From: Burkholderiales bacterium
GTDB lineage: Bacteria; Pseudomonadota; Gammaproteobacteria; Burkholderiales; Casimicrobiaceae
Assembly: GCA_025354075.1 (NCBI GenBank)
Contig: JANXNO010000044.1
Span: 1 to 11,038 of the forward strand
Direction of reading: 5' to 3'
DNA: 11,038 nt
The position numbers were made by a program, and so were the translations under genes. Of the stretch, positions 1 to 7,477 are shown one piece after another (position 1 is the first letter of the stretch; each line of letters starts with the position of its first letter). Under the pieces are notes generated by a model that made no database searches, was not told where the DNA came from, and saw only the letters and a list, made by a program, of their open reading frames with translations.

Positions 1-113
1 AGTTCACGCCAGAATCAGGGGGCTTTGTCGCACGACGATGCGCGCAGCGCCCAAATCTTTTAGCCTTCGGGCTCACATTGACAAGGGGAGGGCCCACAAG
101 GCCCGCAGCACTC

Positions 114-1325
114 ATGCGAATTAAGCGATGGATGGCAGTGACAGGACTCATCGTGGCAGTGGCCACCGTGGGCGGTTTCTTTGGCTTCAAGGCGTACGCA
201 GCCAGGCAGGAGACGGCGGCAAAAGCCGACGGCAAGGACGGCAAAAAGGTCGACCCCACGCTCGCGCTGGCCACCGTAGACGTAGCCACGGTCGGCCCGG
301 CCACACTGGTGCAAACCCTCGCCGTCGCCGGTACGGTGGACGCGTCGAAGCAGGCAATCCTGCGCTCGCGTCACGCAGGGATCGCCACCGGTATGGTCAA
401 GCGCGCAGGCGATCAGGTGCAGGCAGGGGAGCGTCTGGCGCGCGTCGACAGCGACGAGTTGCGACTGCGTATTGCCGAACGCGAATCCACCATCCGGCAA
501 ACCCAGGCCCAGCTCACCGTGGCCGAATCGGCGCGGGCGCAGCAGCGATCACTCTCCGATCGCGGGTTTATCTCAAAGGCTGCCTTCGACGCCGCCGACA
601 GCAGCTACATCAGCGCACGCTCCGCGTTTGAAAACGCCAAAACGCAAATGGACATGGCGAAATCGGCGCTCGCCGAAACCGTGTTGACGGCCCCGATCAC
701 AGGCGTCATTTCCAAACGGAGCGTGGAGCCAGGTGAGCGCGTCGGCAACGAAATGGCGGTATTCACCATCATCGATCCGAGCTCGCTTGAGGTCATTGTT
801 CCGGTCGGTGCCGAGCGCGTTTCGGAGCTAAAAATCGGCCAGACGGCGAAGTTTCAGCTCGACTCCAGCGGCACGCTGATCGAGGGAAAACTGACCCGCA
901 TCATCCCGACGACGGGCAGCGCCGCACGCACCGTTGAAACACGTTTTTCGTTGCCGGCAAACAGCGGTGTTCCAGCAGGTGCGTTCTTGTCAGGTCAGTT
1001 GCAAATCGCGCAAAGCAATGCTCCAGTAACCATTCCGCGCGTAGCGTTGAAGACGGACGTGAATGGCAGTTATGTGTGGGTCGTGCAAGACGGCAAGGCG
1101 ACAAGGAAACGGGTAAAAATCACGCCCAACAGCGATGAGTCGAATCCGCTGGTGCCGATTGCCGATGGATTGGTAGCGGGCGCGACGGTGCTCACCCTGC
1201 GCGGTGTCGAGCCGAACGACGGTCAGCCGGTAACGATGCCAGGCGCGGCACCCGTCGCTAATCCGGCGTCCAGTCCAGCGTCGGCTGCGGCCCCAGCGGT
1301 TGCGCCTTCAACCGCGTCGAAGTAA
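114..1325 (+). CDS. RND efflux pump periplasmic adaptor subunit (membrane fusion protein, HlyD/AcrA type)
   Basis: This adaptor links an inner-membrane RND permease to an outer-membrane channel. An N-terminal hydrophobic segment (about residues 6-28) acts as signal or membrane anchor; there is no lipobox cysteine, so it is probably not a lipoprotein. Two half-lipoyl segments (about residues 80-115 and 185-220) flank an alpha-helical hairpin (about 115-185), followed by a beta-barrel and membrane-proximal domain and an Ala/Pro-rich C-terminal tail. At the hairpin tip, Leu147 and Ser154 fit the channel-docking RLS motif, but the expected Arg position is Gln143. ATG 114 is chosen, giving 403 residues, because the hydrophobic segment begins right after it. 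An in-frame TTG at 78 would add 12 residues, and ATG 132 is also possible. No start has a well-placed ribosome binding site: a purine-rich stretch at 83-92 is 21 bases from ATG 114. The permease gene follows 13 bases downstream, which implies an operon. Confidence 0.93.
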   Translation: MRIKRWMAVTGLIVAVATVGGFFGFKAYAARQETAAKADGKDGKKVDPTLALATVDVATVGPATLVQTLAVAGTVDASKQAILRSRHAGIATGMVKRAGDQVQAGERLARVDSDELRLRIAERESTIRQTQAQLTVAESARAQQRSLSDRGFISKAAFDAADSSYISARSAFENAKTQMDMAKSALAETVLTAPITGVISKRSVEPGERVGNEMAVFTIIDPSSLEVIVPVGAERVSELKIGQTAKFQLDSSGTLIEGKLTRIIPTTGSAARTVETRFSLPANSGVPAGAFLSGQLQIAQSNAPVTIPRVALKTDVNGSYVWVVQDGKATRKRVKITPNSDESNPLVPIADGLVAGATVLTLRGVEPNDGQPVTMPGAAPVANPASSPASAAAPAVAPSTASK

Positions 1326-1338
1326 CAAGGAGCACTCC

Positions 1339-4300
1339 ATGTGGATGACCCGCGTTGCAATTAAAAATCCGGTGTTTTGCACCATGGTGATGTTTGCGCT
1401 CATGGTGATGGGCGCGGTGTCGTATTTCCGGCTGCCGATTGATGCCATGCCTGAGGTGAATTTGCCGTTTGCCTTCACCGTCGTGCAGTATCCCGGTGCC
1501 AGTCCGCAAGCGGTTGAAAACGACCTGACCAAGCCCATTGAAAATGCGTTGAACACGATCTCCGGCGTCAAGAAAATCACCTCGCGCTCACGTGAAAATT
1601 CGAGCCTGGTGATTGTTGAATTTGCCATGGGCACCGAGATCAAAGTCGCGATGCAGGAGATGCGCGACAAGCTGGCGCAGATTCGCCCTAGCTTTCCGAA
1701 AGAGGCCAAAGAACCGTTCGTCTCGCAAGCCAATCGCGATGATGATCGCGCCATTGTTTCGCTCGGCGTAACCTCAAAAATCAGGACGCTGCCTGATCTC
1801 TCGTACATCGTGGAAGAGGTCGTTCGTCGCCGCATGGAAAACGTCACGGGCGTCGCGACGGTGAACATCAACGGTTCGGCAACGCGCGAGATCCAGATTG
1901 AGCCTGATCCTGCGAAGCTGCGCGCGCGCCGCATTGGTGTGGATCAGGTGTTGAACGCGATTCGCACTGACAATATCGATGCGCCAGTTGGCAACATCAC
2001 CATTGGTCAGAACGACAAGTCGGTGCGCGTGGACGCGCGCTTCAAGTCGGTGTCTGATTTTTCAAATTTGATCGTGGCACGACGCGACGGTTTGCAGGTG
2101 CGGCTCGCCGACGTGGCAACGATTGTTGACGGCAGTAAAGAGCAAACCAGCTTCGCCCGCATCGACGGTGTTCGTGCCATCAGTCTCGACATGCTCAAGG
2201 TGCGTGGAAGCAATACCGTTGAAGTCGGTCAGGGTGTCAAAGTTGCAATTGAGCGCTTGAAAAAGGAGCTGCCTGCTGACGTTGAATTGACGATTCTTTC
2301 CGACCAGTCCAAGTACGTTAAATCGAGCGTTGACGGTGTGAAGAGCACCATCATCGAAGGCGGTTTGCTCACGGTATTCATCGTGTTCCTGTTCCTCGCG
2401 TCGTGGCGCAGCACGGTGATCACGGCGTTGACGTTGCCGATTTCGGTGGTGGCCACTTTCATCGCGTTGTATGCCTTTGGCTTTACGCTTAACAACCTCA
2501 CGCTGATGGCGTTGTCGCTCTGCATTGGCCTGCTGATTGATGATGCGATTGTGGTGCGAGAAAACATCGTTCGTCATCTCGCGATGGGCAAGTCGCACCG
2601 ACAGGCCGCGCTTGAAGCAACCGAAGAAATCGGTCTCGCTGTGCTGTCGACCACACTGGCGATTGTGGCGGTGTTTGCGCCAGTCGCGTTCATGGGCGGC
2701 ATCATCGGCTTGTTCTTCTATCAATTCGGCGTGACCGTGGTTGTCGCCGTGTTGATCTCGCTATTTGTGAGCTTTACGCTGGATCCGATGCTGTCGGCCG
2801 TGTGGGCTGATCCGCTCGGCAATCGCTTCAAGCGCCTGCCGTGGTTGGGCCGTTTTCTTACCTGGTTCGACAACAAAATGGAAGGCTTGCAGCATTCCTA
2901 TGAGCGCGTCATTCGCTGGTCACTCAATCGGCGCAAAACGGTGCTCGGCATTGTGGTGTTGATGTTCGTTGGCAGCATGGCACTGTTCCCTTTGATCGGT
3001 AGCGAATTCGTGCCGAAAGAGGATCAAAGCGAATTTGGCATGCGTCTGGAAACGCCTGTCGGCTCAAGCCTTGAGTACACGACGGTAAAGGTCGCTCAGG
3101 CTGAAGCTGAGTTGCGCAAAATTCCCGAGATTGTGCTGCTGTATTCCGGCGCTGGCGGTGGTCGCGGCAAAAACACTGGCTGGATCAATGTCACGCTCAA
3201 GCCACGAAACGAACGTGCGCGCAGCCAGAAGCAGATCGAAGACGCCGCGCGCGACTCGGTTAAAGGTATCGCTGGTATGGTGGTGTCGGTGGGCTGGAAC
3301 AAACCGGTACAGGTGTCATTCGTTGGCCCGGATGCAACGATGCTTAAACAACTCTCTGAACTTTTCGTGGAGAAGCTTGAGAAGATTGACGGCGTGGTTG
3401 ATATCGATAGCAGCGAAAAGGCGGCCGTGCCTGCGCTCGTGATCACACCCAAACGCGCTGAGAGCGCCGAGTTCGGCATCACGCCGTCCACTATTGGAAG
3501 CGTGTCGCGCGCGCTGGTGGCGGGTGATGCGGTGGTGACCTGGCTGCCGCCATCGGGTAACTCGGTCGACGTGTCGGTGCGCCTGCCCGCTAACGTGCGC
3601 AATGATCCGGCGCAATTGCTGCAAATTCCGCTGGCCAACCCACGCGCCCCCGACGGGGATGCGCTGTCGCTTGATCGTGTGGCGACCATCTCCGAGAGCA
3701 CCAACCCGAAGAGCATCGAGCGCGCCTTCCTGCAGCGTCAGGTAACGATCAGTGCCAACGTCAAGCGCCGCACCCCAGGTGAAGTGGGCAATGACGTCAA
3801 TAAGCTAATCGAGGCGTTCCCGCTGCCACCAGGCTACCGGTTCCAGCAGGATGGCGACAATCAGATCATGCGCGATTCGTTTGGCTACGCCATCGTGGCG
3901 CTGGTGCTGGCGGTGACGTTCATTTACTTCGTGCTGGGCTCGCAGTTCATGAGCTTTGCGCAGCCGATTGCGATCATGGCGACCCTGCCGTTGTCGCTGA
4001 TTGGCGTGTTACTGGCCTTGCTGGTCACACGAACCACGTTCAACATGTTCGCCATGATTGCGTTCATCATGTTGATGGGACTGGTGGTGAAGAACGGCAT
4101 TTTGCTGGTGGACTTTGCCAATCAGGCACGACGTGATCAGGGTAAGAGCATTACCGAAGCGCTGGTCACCGCTGGGCACATCCGCTTGCGCCCGATTCTC
4201 ATGACGACCGCAGCGATGGTGTTCGGCATGCTGCCGATGGCGCTGGCGCTGAAAGAGGGCGCGGACGGTACGATGGGCCGCTCGATCATTGGTGGCTTGC

Positions 4301-4446
4301 TCAGCTCGGGCATATTGACGCTGGTGGTGGTGCCGGTGATTTATGCCATGATCGAGGAGTTCAAAGAGCGTCGCGCCGTGAAGAACGCGGCGAAACGCTC
4401 GCTTGCCCCCGGTTTGCTGGGCGCGGCGGAGGTTCCTGCCGAATAA
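1339..4446 (+). CDS. Efflux RND transporter permease subunit (AcrB/HAE-1 type)
   Basis: This 1035-residue protein has the length and layout of AcrB-type proton-driven drug exporters: an N-terminal transmembrane helix, a first large periplasmic loop, a helix bundle around residues 335-500, a second large periplasmic loop, and a final bundle around 850-1010. The proton-relay residues are visible. TM4 carries [10 protein letters not shown] with Asp401 and Asp402, matching AcrB Asp407/Asp408. TM10 carries [10 protein letters not shown] with Lys918, matching AcrB Lys940. The protein should therefore be active. ATG 1339 is chosen because AAGGAG at 1327-1332 sits six bases upstream; the earlier in-frame ATG at 1300 lies inside the adaptor gene and has no such site. 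It is the partner of the adjacent adaptor. No outer-membrane channel gene follows directly, but a TolC-type gene lies about 1.2 kb downstream. Substrates cannot be read from the sequence; antibiotics, dyes, detergents or host compounds are all possible. Confidence 0.96.
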   Translation: MWMTRVAIKNPVFCTMVMFALMVMGAVSYFRLPIDAMPEVNLPFAFTVVQYPGASPQAVENDLTKPIENALNTISGVKKITSRSRENSSLVIVEFAMGTEIKVAMQEMRDKLAQIRPSFPKEAKEPFVSQANRDDDRAIVSLGVTSKIRTLPDLSYIVEEVVRRRMENVTGVATVNINGSATREIQIEPDPAKLRARRIGVDQVLNAIRTDNIDAPVGNITIGQNDKSVRVDARFKSVSDFSNLIVARRDGLQVRLADVATIVDGSKEQTSFARIDGVRAISLDMLKVRGSNTVEVGQGVKVAIERLKKELPADVELTILSDQSKYVKSSVDGVKSTIIEGGLLTVFIVFLFLASWRSTVITALTLPISVVATFIALYAFGFTLNNLTLMALSLCIGLLIDDAIVVRENIVRHLAMGKSHRQAALEATEEIGLAVLSTTLAIVAVFAPVAFMGGIIGLFFYQFGVTVVVAVLISLFVSFTLDPMLSAVWADPLGNRFKRLPWLGRFLTWFDNKMEGLQHSYERVIRWSLNRRKTVLGIVVLMFVGSMALFPLIGSEFVPKEDQSEFGMRLETPVGSSLEYTTVKVAQAEAELRKIPEIVLLYSGAGGGRGKNTGWINVTLKPRNERARSQKQIEDAARDSVKGIAGMVVSVGWNKPVQVSFVGPDATMLKQLSELFVEKLEKIDGVVDIDSSEKAAVPALVITPKRAESAEFGITPSTIGSVSRALVAGDAVVTWLPPSGNSVDVSVRLPANVRNDPAQLLQIPLANPRAPDGDALSLDRVATISESTNPKSIERAFLQRQVTISANVKRRTPGEVGNDVNKLIEAFPLPPGYRFQQDGDNQIMRDSFGYAIVALVLAVTFIYFVLGSQFMSFAQPIAIMATLPLSLIGVLLALLVTRTTFNMFAMIAFIMLMGLVVKNGILLVDFANQARRDQGKSITEALVTAGHIRLRPILMTTAAMVFGMLPMALALKEGADGTMGRSIIGGLLSSGILTLVVVPVIYAMIEEFKERRAVKNAAKRSLAPGLLGAAEVPAE

Positions 4447-4454
4447 GCCGGTGC

Positions 4455-4482
4455 TTGCACTCGCGCAATTTTTCGCTAAACT
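4455..4482 (+). promoter_or_regulatory. Candidate sigma-70 promoter for the methyltransferase-rhodanese-tolC operon
   Basis: TTGCAC at 4455-4460 and TAAACT at 4477-4482 are separated by 16 bases, giving a partial match to -35/-10 elements. A second possible -10, TAAAAT at 4522-4527 (five of six consensus positions), lacks a clear -35. In either case the palindrome at 4484-4510 overlaps the region RNA polymerase would occupy. The assignment is weak and rests on sequence resemblance plus position in the gap between two operons. Confidence 0.35.
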
Positions 4483-4483
4483 T

Positions 4484-4510
4484 ACTTAAATGACCGCGAG
4501 TCATTTAGGT
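4484..4510. promoter_or_regulatory. Operator-like inverted repeat upstream of the methyltransferase operon
   Basis: The arms ACTTAAATGAC (4484-4494) and GTCATTTAGGT (4500-4510) are reverse complements at 10 of 11 positions, with TAAATGAC/GTCATTTA perfect. They are separated by CGCGA. Size and symmetry resemble binding sites of dimeric repressors such as the TetR family, which often control efflux genes. It lies just after a possible -10 element, where a bound repressor would block transcription. As RNA it could instead form an 11-bp hairpin ending the permease transcript, but no T-run follows, so a terminator is less likely. No regulator gene is visible in the window. Confidence 0.45.
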
Positions 4511-4552
4511 AAAACAGCTCCTAAAATTAGCTCATCTTGATCCACTTTGCAG

Positions 4553-4566
4553 CGCTGCATGCAGCG
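4553..4566. repeat. 14-bp perfect palindrome just upstream of the methyltransferase start
   Basis: CGCTGCATGCAGCG is fully self-complementary. It overlaps a second palindrome, GCAGCGCTGC at 4549-4558. The pair ends 13 bases before ATG 4580, where a ribosome binding site would be expected, and no clear one is seen. It could be a leader hairpin or a binding site, or chance in G+C-rich DNA. Confidence 0.3.
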
Positions 4567-4579
4567 TCAGACCGCTCTT

Positions 4580-5251
4580 ATGAACATCGAACAAGTCCGC
4601 TTTAATATGGTTGAGCAGCAGATCCGTACTTGGGATGTGCTCGACACGGATGTACTCGACTTGCTGCACACCCTCAAGCGCGAACATTTTGTGCCGCCAC
4701 CGCAGCGCGAATTCGCGCTGATGGATATCGAACTGCCGTTGTCTGCGGTCGCGGCGGACGCAGTGACCGAGCGCATGTGGTCGCCCAAGATGGAGGCGCG
4801 GGTCGCGCAGGATGTGGACTTACACGGCTTTGAGCATGTGCTTGAGGTGGGTGCCGGGAGCGGCTATCTGACCGCGCTGCTCGCCTCGCGAGCCGCCCGC
4901 GTCACCAGCGTTGAAATCAACCCGACGTTGACGCAATTCGCCGCCGCGAATCTGGCAAAAGCGGGCATCAGCAATGCAACCGTGACGACCGGCGACGCCG
5001 CACGCGGCTGGCCGACCAGCGCGCCGTACGACGTAATCGTGTTTACCGGCTCGATGGAGGTGTTGCCCGAGGAGGTACTCGCGCAACTGAAGCCGGGCGG
5101 GAAAATCTTCGCCATTCTTGGCAAAGCACCGGTGATGCGCGCGCAGTTGATCACTGTGACGGCTAACGGTGGTCGCAGCGAGCGAACCCTGTTTGAGACG
5201 GTGGTTGCGCCGTTGACGCATGCGGCGCTAGCTCCGGGATTCGTGTTCTGA
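4580..5251 (+). CDS. PCMT-family SAM-dependent methyltransferase (protein-L-isoaspartate O-methyltransferase-like)
   Basis: This 223-residue cytoplasmic protein has the Rossmann-type SAM-binding fold of the PCMT family. Motif I is LEVGAGSGYL, with its glycine-rich turn at residues 91-95, and a later FTGSMEVLP and LKPGGKIF region matches motifs II and III. True repair enzymes methylate isoaspartate and carry a substrate loop like ISQPYMVA before motif I. Here that place (about residues 60-76) reads AVTERMWSPKMEARVAQ, so the isoaspartate activity is uncertain. ATG 4580 is chosen because homologues start with a similar MNIEQxRFNM stretch; upstream ATG 4559 and TTG 4547 are possible but fall in the palindromic leader. 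No good ribosome binding site is seen. The stop codon overlaps the rhodanese start by one base (TGATG), so the two are translationally coupled. Confidence 0.88.
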   Translation: MNIEQVRFNMVEQQIRTWDVLDTDVLDLLHTLKREHFVPPPQREFALMDIELPLSAVAADAVTERMWSPKMEARVAQDVDLHGFEHVLEVGAGSGYLTALLASRAARVTSVEINPTLTQFAAANLAKAGISNATVTTGDAARGWPTSAPYDVIVFTGSMEVLPEEVLAQLKPGGKIFAILGKAPVMRAQLITVTANGGRSERTLFETVVAPLTHAALAPGFVF

Positions 5252-5589
5252 TGGTCGAGCAGATGGATGTCACCTCTGTCGCGGCTGCGCGTTGCGACTC
5301 GCTCGCCAACGCGCTGCTGCTTGACGTGCGTGAGCCGTGGGAGTTTGAGCTGGCGCGCATTGAGCACTCGGTGAATATTCCGATGTCGACGCTGGCGTCC
5401 CGGGTGGAAGAGGTTCGGGCGTTGCAACAAGCGGCGTCCGGCCCGGTCGTGGTGGTCTGTCATCACGGCATGCGCAGCATGCAGTGCGCGCAGTTTTTGT
5501 CGAAGCAAGGGCTCGACCATCTGATCAATTTGAGTGGCGGTATCGACGCGTGGTCTGCGCGCGTCGATCCGTCGGTTCCCCAGTATTAA
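5251..5589 (+). CDS. Single-domain rhodanese-like protein (sulfurtransferase)
   Basis: This 112-residue cytoplasmic protein is one complete rhodanese domain, like GlpE or PspE without a signal peptide. It has the N-terminal LLLDVREPWEFELARI motif and the active-site loop CHHGMRS, with Cys70 as the predicted persulfide-forming residue and Arg75 closing the CxxGxR-type loop. The C-terminal NLSGGIDAWS motif is also typical. It can carry sulfane sulfur from a donor such as thiosulfate to an acceptor; the physiological partners cannot be told from the sequence. Its ATG overlaps the methyltransferase stop by one base, and the tolC-type gene follows 16 bases after its stop, so it lies in the middle of a three-gene operon. 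Confidence 0.93.
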   Translation: MVEQMDVTSVAAARCDSLANALLLDVREPWEFELARIEHSVNIPMSTLASRVEEVRALQQAASGPVVVVCHHGMRSMQCAQFLSKQGLDHLINLSGGIDAWSARVDPSVPQY

Positions 5590-5605
5590 ATCGTTGGAGC
5601 ATTGA

Positions 5606-6934
5606 ATGCGTTTTTTCCGAGCCGTCGCCCTGTCCGCCGTAACGCTTGCCCTGTCAGGCGCGCATGCGGCTGACTTGCTGACTCTGTACCGCGATGCGGC
5701 AACGCAGGACCCAGCGGTCGCTGCGGCGCAAGCATCCCTGCTGGCTGCGCGAGAGCGTCTCAATCAGGCTGAAGCGGCCAACGGCTTTGCCGCCGGCGTC
5801 AACGGTGCTGCCAACAGCAGCTACTTCGATGCCCACGCCCGTGGCTTCCCAAGCGCAACCACTGATCGCGGCTATCTCACGGCCAGCGTCTCTGCGTATG
5901 TCAACAAGCCGCTGATTCGCCCGGCCAATTTTGTAGCCATTGAGCAGGCGAAGGCGTCGCTGACACTGTTTGAAGTTTCGCTCGCGGCCGCGCAGATGGA
6001 CGTGGCCAGTCGCCTGTCGCAAGCCTATTTTGACGTGTTGCTGGCGCAGGATAACCTGACGCTGGTGCAGTCACAAAAGGCAGCGGTCGCCGAACAGCTG
6101 GCGCAGGCGAAGCGTAATTTTGAAGTAGGCACCGCGACCATTGTTGACACCAACGAAGCGCAGGCGCGCTACGATCAGGTGATCGCTCAGGAGATCGCGG
6201 CGAATAACGAGGTTGAGCGCACCCGCTACGCACTGCGTAACGTCGTGGGTCGCTATGAAACCAATCTCAAACGCCTGCGTACCAATGCGCAAGTGCCCGC
6301 GCCGAATCCCGCCAATATGGACGCCTGGGTGAGCCGCGCCGAAAACGAAGCCTTTGGTGTGCGGCTCGCGCAGCAAACACTGGCCATCGCTGAATACGAC
6401 ATCAAGCGCGCCCAGACCGGCAAAGACTGGACGCTCGATGCCTCTGCATCAGTGGTGCATTCACAAGCCACCGGGGGACCGACCAGCGGCGTTGGCACGT
6501 GGGCCAACTCTGGCGTGATCGGCGTGACGTTTAACTGGCCGTTTGATATATCCGGCGGCGTCAACGCCCGGATTCGCGAGACGCTGGCGCTGCTCGACAA
6601 AAATCGCAATGATCTTGAAGCGGCGCGCCGTACGGCAGGACTGGCGGTGCGCCAGTCGTACCTGGGTGTTACCAGCGGTGTGGCCAGTGTGGCGGCGCAG
6701 CAGCAGGCGCTCAAGTCGGCAGAAACGCTTTTGGCTTCGACCAAACTGGGTCTGGAAGTGGGCGTCAGAACCAATCTCGACGTTTTGAACGCGCAGCAGC
6801 AGGTGACACAGGTGCAACGCGATCTGGCGCTGGCTCGCTACAACACCCTACTCAATGACTTGCGGTTGAAGGCGGCCACAGGCGTGCTGACCGAGGACGA
6901 TCTTCGCGCGACCAACGCTTACCTGAGCGATTGA
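5606..6934 (+). CDS. tolC: TolC-family outer-membrane efflux channel
   Basis: This 442-residue protein forms the outer-membrane and periplasmic exit duct for tripartite pumps and type I secretion. A signal peptide spans residues 1-21, with likely cleavage after AHA, giving a mature start ADLLTLYRDA that is typical of TolC. Two outer-membrane efflux repeats follow, each with long Ala/Gln/Leu-rich helices and a conserved turn: NFEVGTATIVDTNEAQARYD in the first and LGLEVGVRTNLDVLNAQQQV in the second. The length suits the family. GGAG at 5596-5599 sits six bases before the ATG and supports the start. It closes the operon with the methyltransferase and rhodanese and is the only outer-membrane channel here, so it probably serves the adaptor-permease pair upstream and perhaps other pumps too. 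Confidence 0.95.
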   Translation: MRFFRAVALSAVTLALSGAHAADLLTLYRDAATQDPAVAAAQASLLAARERLNQAEAANGFAAGVNGAANSSYFDAHARGFPSATTDRGYLTASVSAYVNKPLIRPANFVAIEQAKASLTLFEVSLAAAQMDVASRLSQAYFDVLLAQDNLTLVQSQKAAVAEQLAQAKRNFEVGTATIVDTNEAQARYDQVIAQEIAANNEVERTRYALRNVVGRYETNLKRLRTNAQVPAPNPANMDAWVSRAENEAFGVRLAQQTLAIAEYDIKRAQTGKDWTLDASASVVHSQATGGPTSGVGTWANSGVIGVTFNWPFDISGGVNARIRETLALLDKNRNDLEAARRTAGLAVRQSYLGVTSGVASVAAQQQALKSAETLLASTKLGLEVGVRTNLDVLNAQQQVTQVQRDLALARYNTLLNDLRLKAATGVLTEDDLRATNAYLSD

Positions 6935-7043
6935 CCGGGCTGAACTGACGGGGTGGGCGGATGGTCCAGGCCGAACAAAACCGCGCGGCCAGCTGCTGCG
7001 TATAGCTTTGGTTCGTAAATACCAATTTATTGCGGGGTTAGTC

Positions 7044-7475
7044 ATGTCACGTATTCAGTCAATTGTCACCGCTCTGGTTGTGGCAACCATTTCTTTCGTC
7101 GCTGCAGCGCAAATGCCGAACGACGCGGTGCTCGCCCCCTATGGCGGCTACGAGGGGCTGGGCAAAATCACCCATGACTTCGTTGAGCGGTTGCAAAAAA
7201 ATCCGCGCATCAGCGCTTTTTTTAAGGATGCCGACGTCGAGCGACTGGAGGCGATGCTGACTGACCAGTTCTGCGACGTACTTGGCGGTGGCTGCAAATA
7301 CTCAGGCAAGTCGATGAAAGAAGTGCATGCCGGCAAACGAATTGCGACGGCTGATTTCAACGCGCTGGCTGAGGATTTGCAGGATGCCCTCACGGCCGCG
7401 AACGTGCCAACCTCACAACAGAACAAACTGATCGCCCGGCTCGCGCCGATGCATCGCGATGTAGTGGAGAAATGA
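7044..7475 (+). CDS. Exported group 1 truncated haemoglobin
   Basis: This 143-residue protein has a signal peptide (residues 1-22, cleavage likely after AAA) and then a truncated globin domain, so it should bind haem in the periplasm. His95 in MKEVHAG is the predicted proximal (F8) ligand. Gly-Gly at 34-35, the KNPRISAFF turn and GKSMKEVHAG are family marks. By alignment from memory with Mycobacterium HbN, the distal B10 position (usually Tyr) is Val47 and E11 (usually Gln) is Leu72, an apolar pocket. Cys77 and Cys84 could form a disulfide after export. ATG 7044 is chosen over an upstream in-frame start at 7008 because the signal peptide begins there; GGGG at 7034-7037 may be a weak ribosome binding site. 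Its stop is two bases before the cupredoxin start. It could bind O2, NO, CO or sulfide, or carry electrons; the ligand is unknown. Confidence 0.9.
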   Translation: MSRIQSIVTALVVATISFVAAAQMPNDAVLAPYGGYEGLGKITHDFVERLQKNPRISAFFKDADVERLEAMLTDQFCDVLGGGCKYSGKSMKEVHAGKRIATADFNALAEDLQDALTAANVPTSQQNKLIARLAPMHRDVVEK

Positions 7476-7477
7476 CT

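Noticed and set aside
62..73. AGCC-TTCG-GGCT hairpin upstream of the adaptor gene
   Set aside because: The 4-bp stem has a stable tetraloop but no T-run on the correct side in either direction, and it is too short to call a terminator or regulatory element.
78..113. TTG-initiated N-terminal extension of the adaptor
   Set aside because: It adds a charged, proline-containing stretch before the signal-anchor helix and has no ribosome binding site; ATG 114 fits the family better.
60..500. Open reading frame on the minus strand opposite the adaptor gene
   Set aside because: It has Cys/His-rich, low-complexity composition with no recognisable domain, lies fully opposite a clear adaptor gene, and is best explained as a shadow of G+C-rich coding sequence.
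1308..1934. Long open frame on the minus strand opposite the permease gene
   Set aside because: The opposite strand encodes conserved RND permease sequence in full, and the translation shows no family features.
2062..2724. 220-codon open frame on the minus strand opposite the permease gene
   Set aside because: His/Arg/Gln-rich translation without domains; it is antisense to the well-supported permease, including its conserved proton-relay helix.
4864..5763. 299-codon minus-strand open frame spanning the methyltransferase, rhodanese and tolC starts
   Set aside because: Ala/Arg-rich shadow lying across three well-supported + strand genes; no motif or start signal was found.
7008..7025. TTGGT-N8-ACCAA inverted repeat upstream of the globin gene, considered as a regulator site
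   Set aside because: Five-base arms are common by chance, and the spacing does not fit FNR/CRP-type sites (four-base centre). No convincing -35/-10 pair was found around it.
7472..7477. Overlapping ATG start for the cupredoxin gene
   Set aside because: GGAG at 7466-7469 is only two bases away, too close to serve it, and is correctly spaced for ATG 7478.
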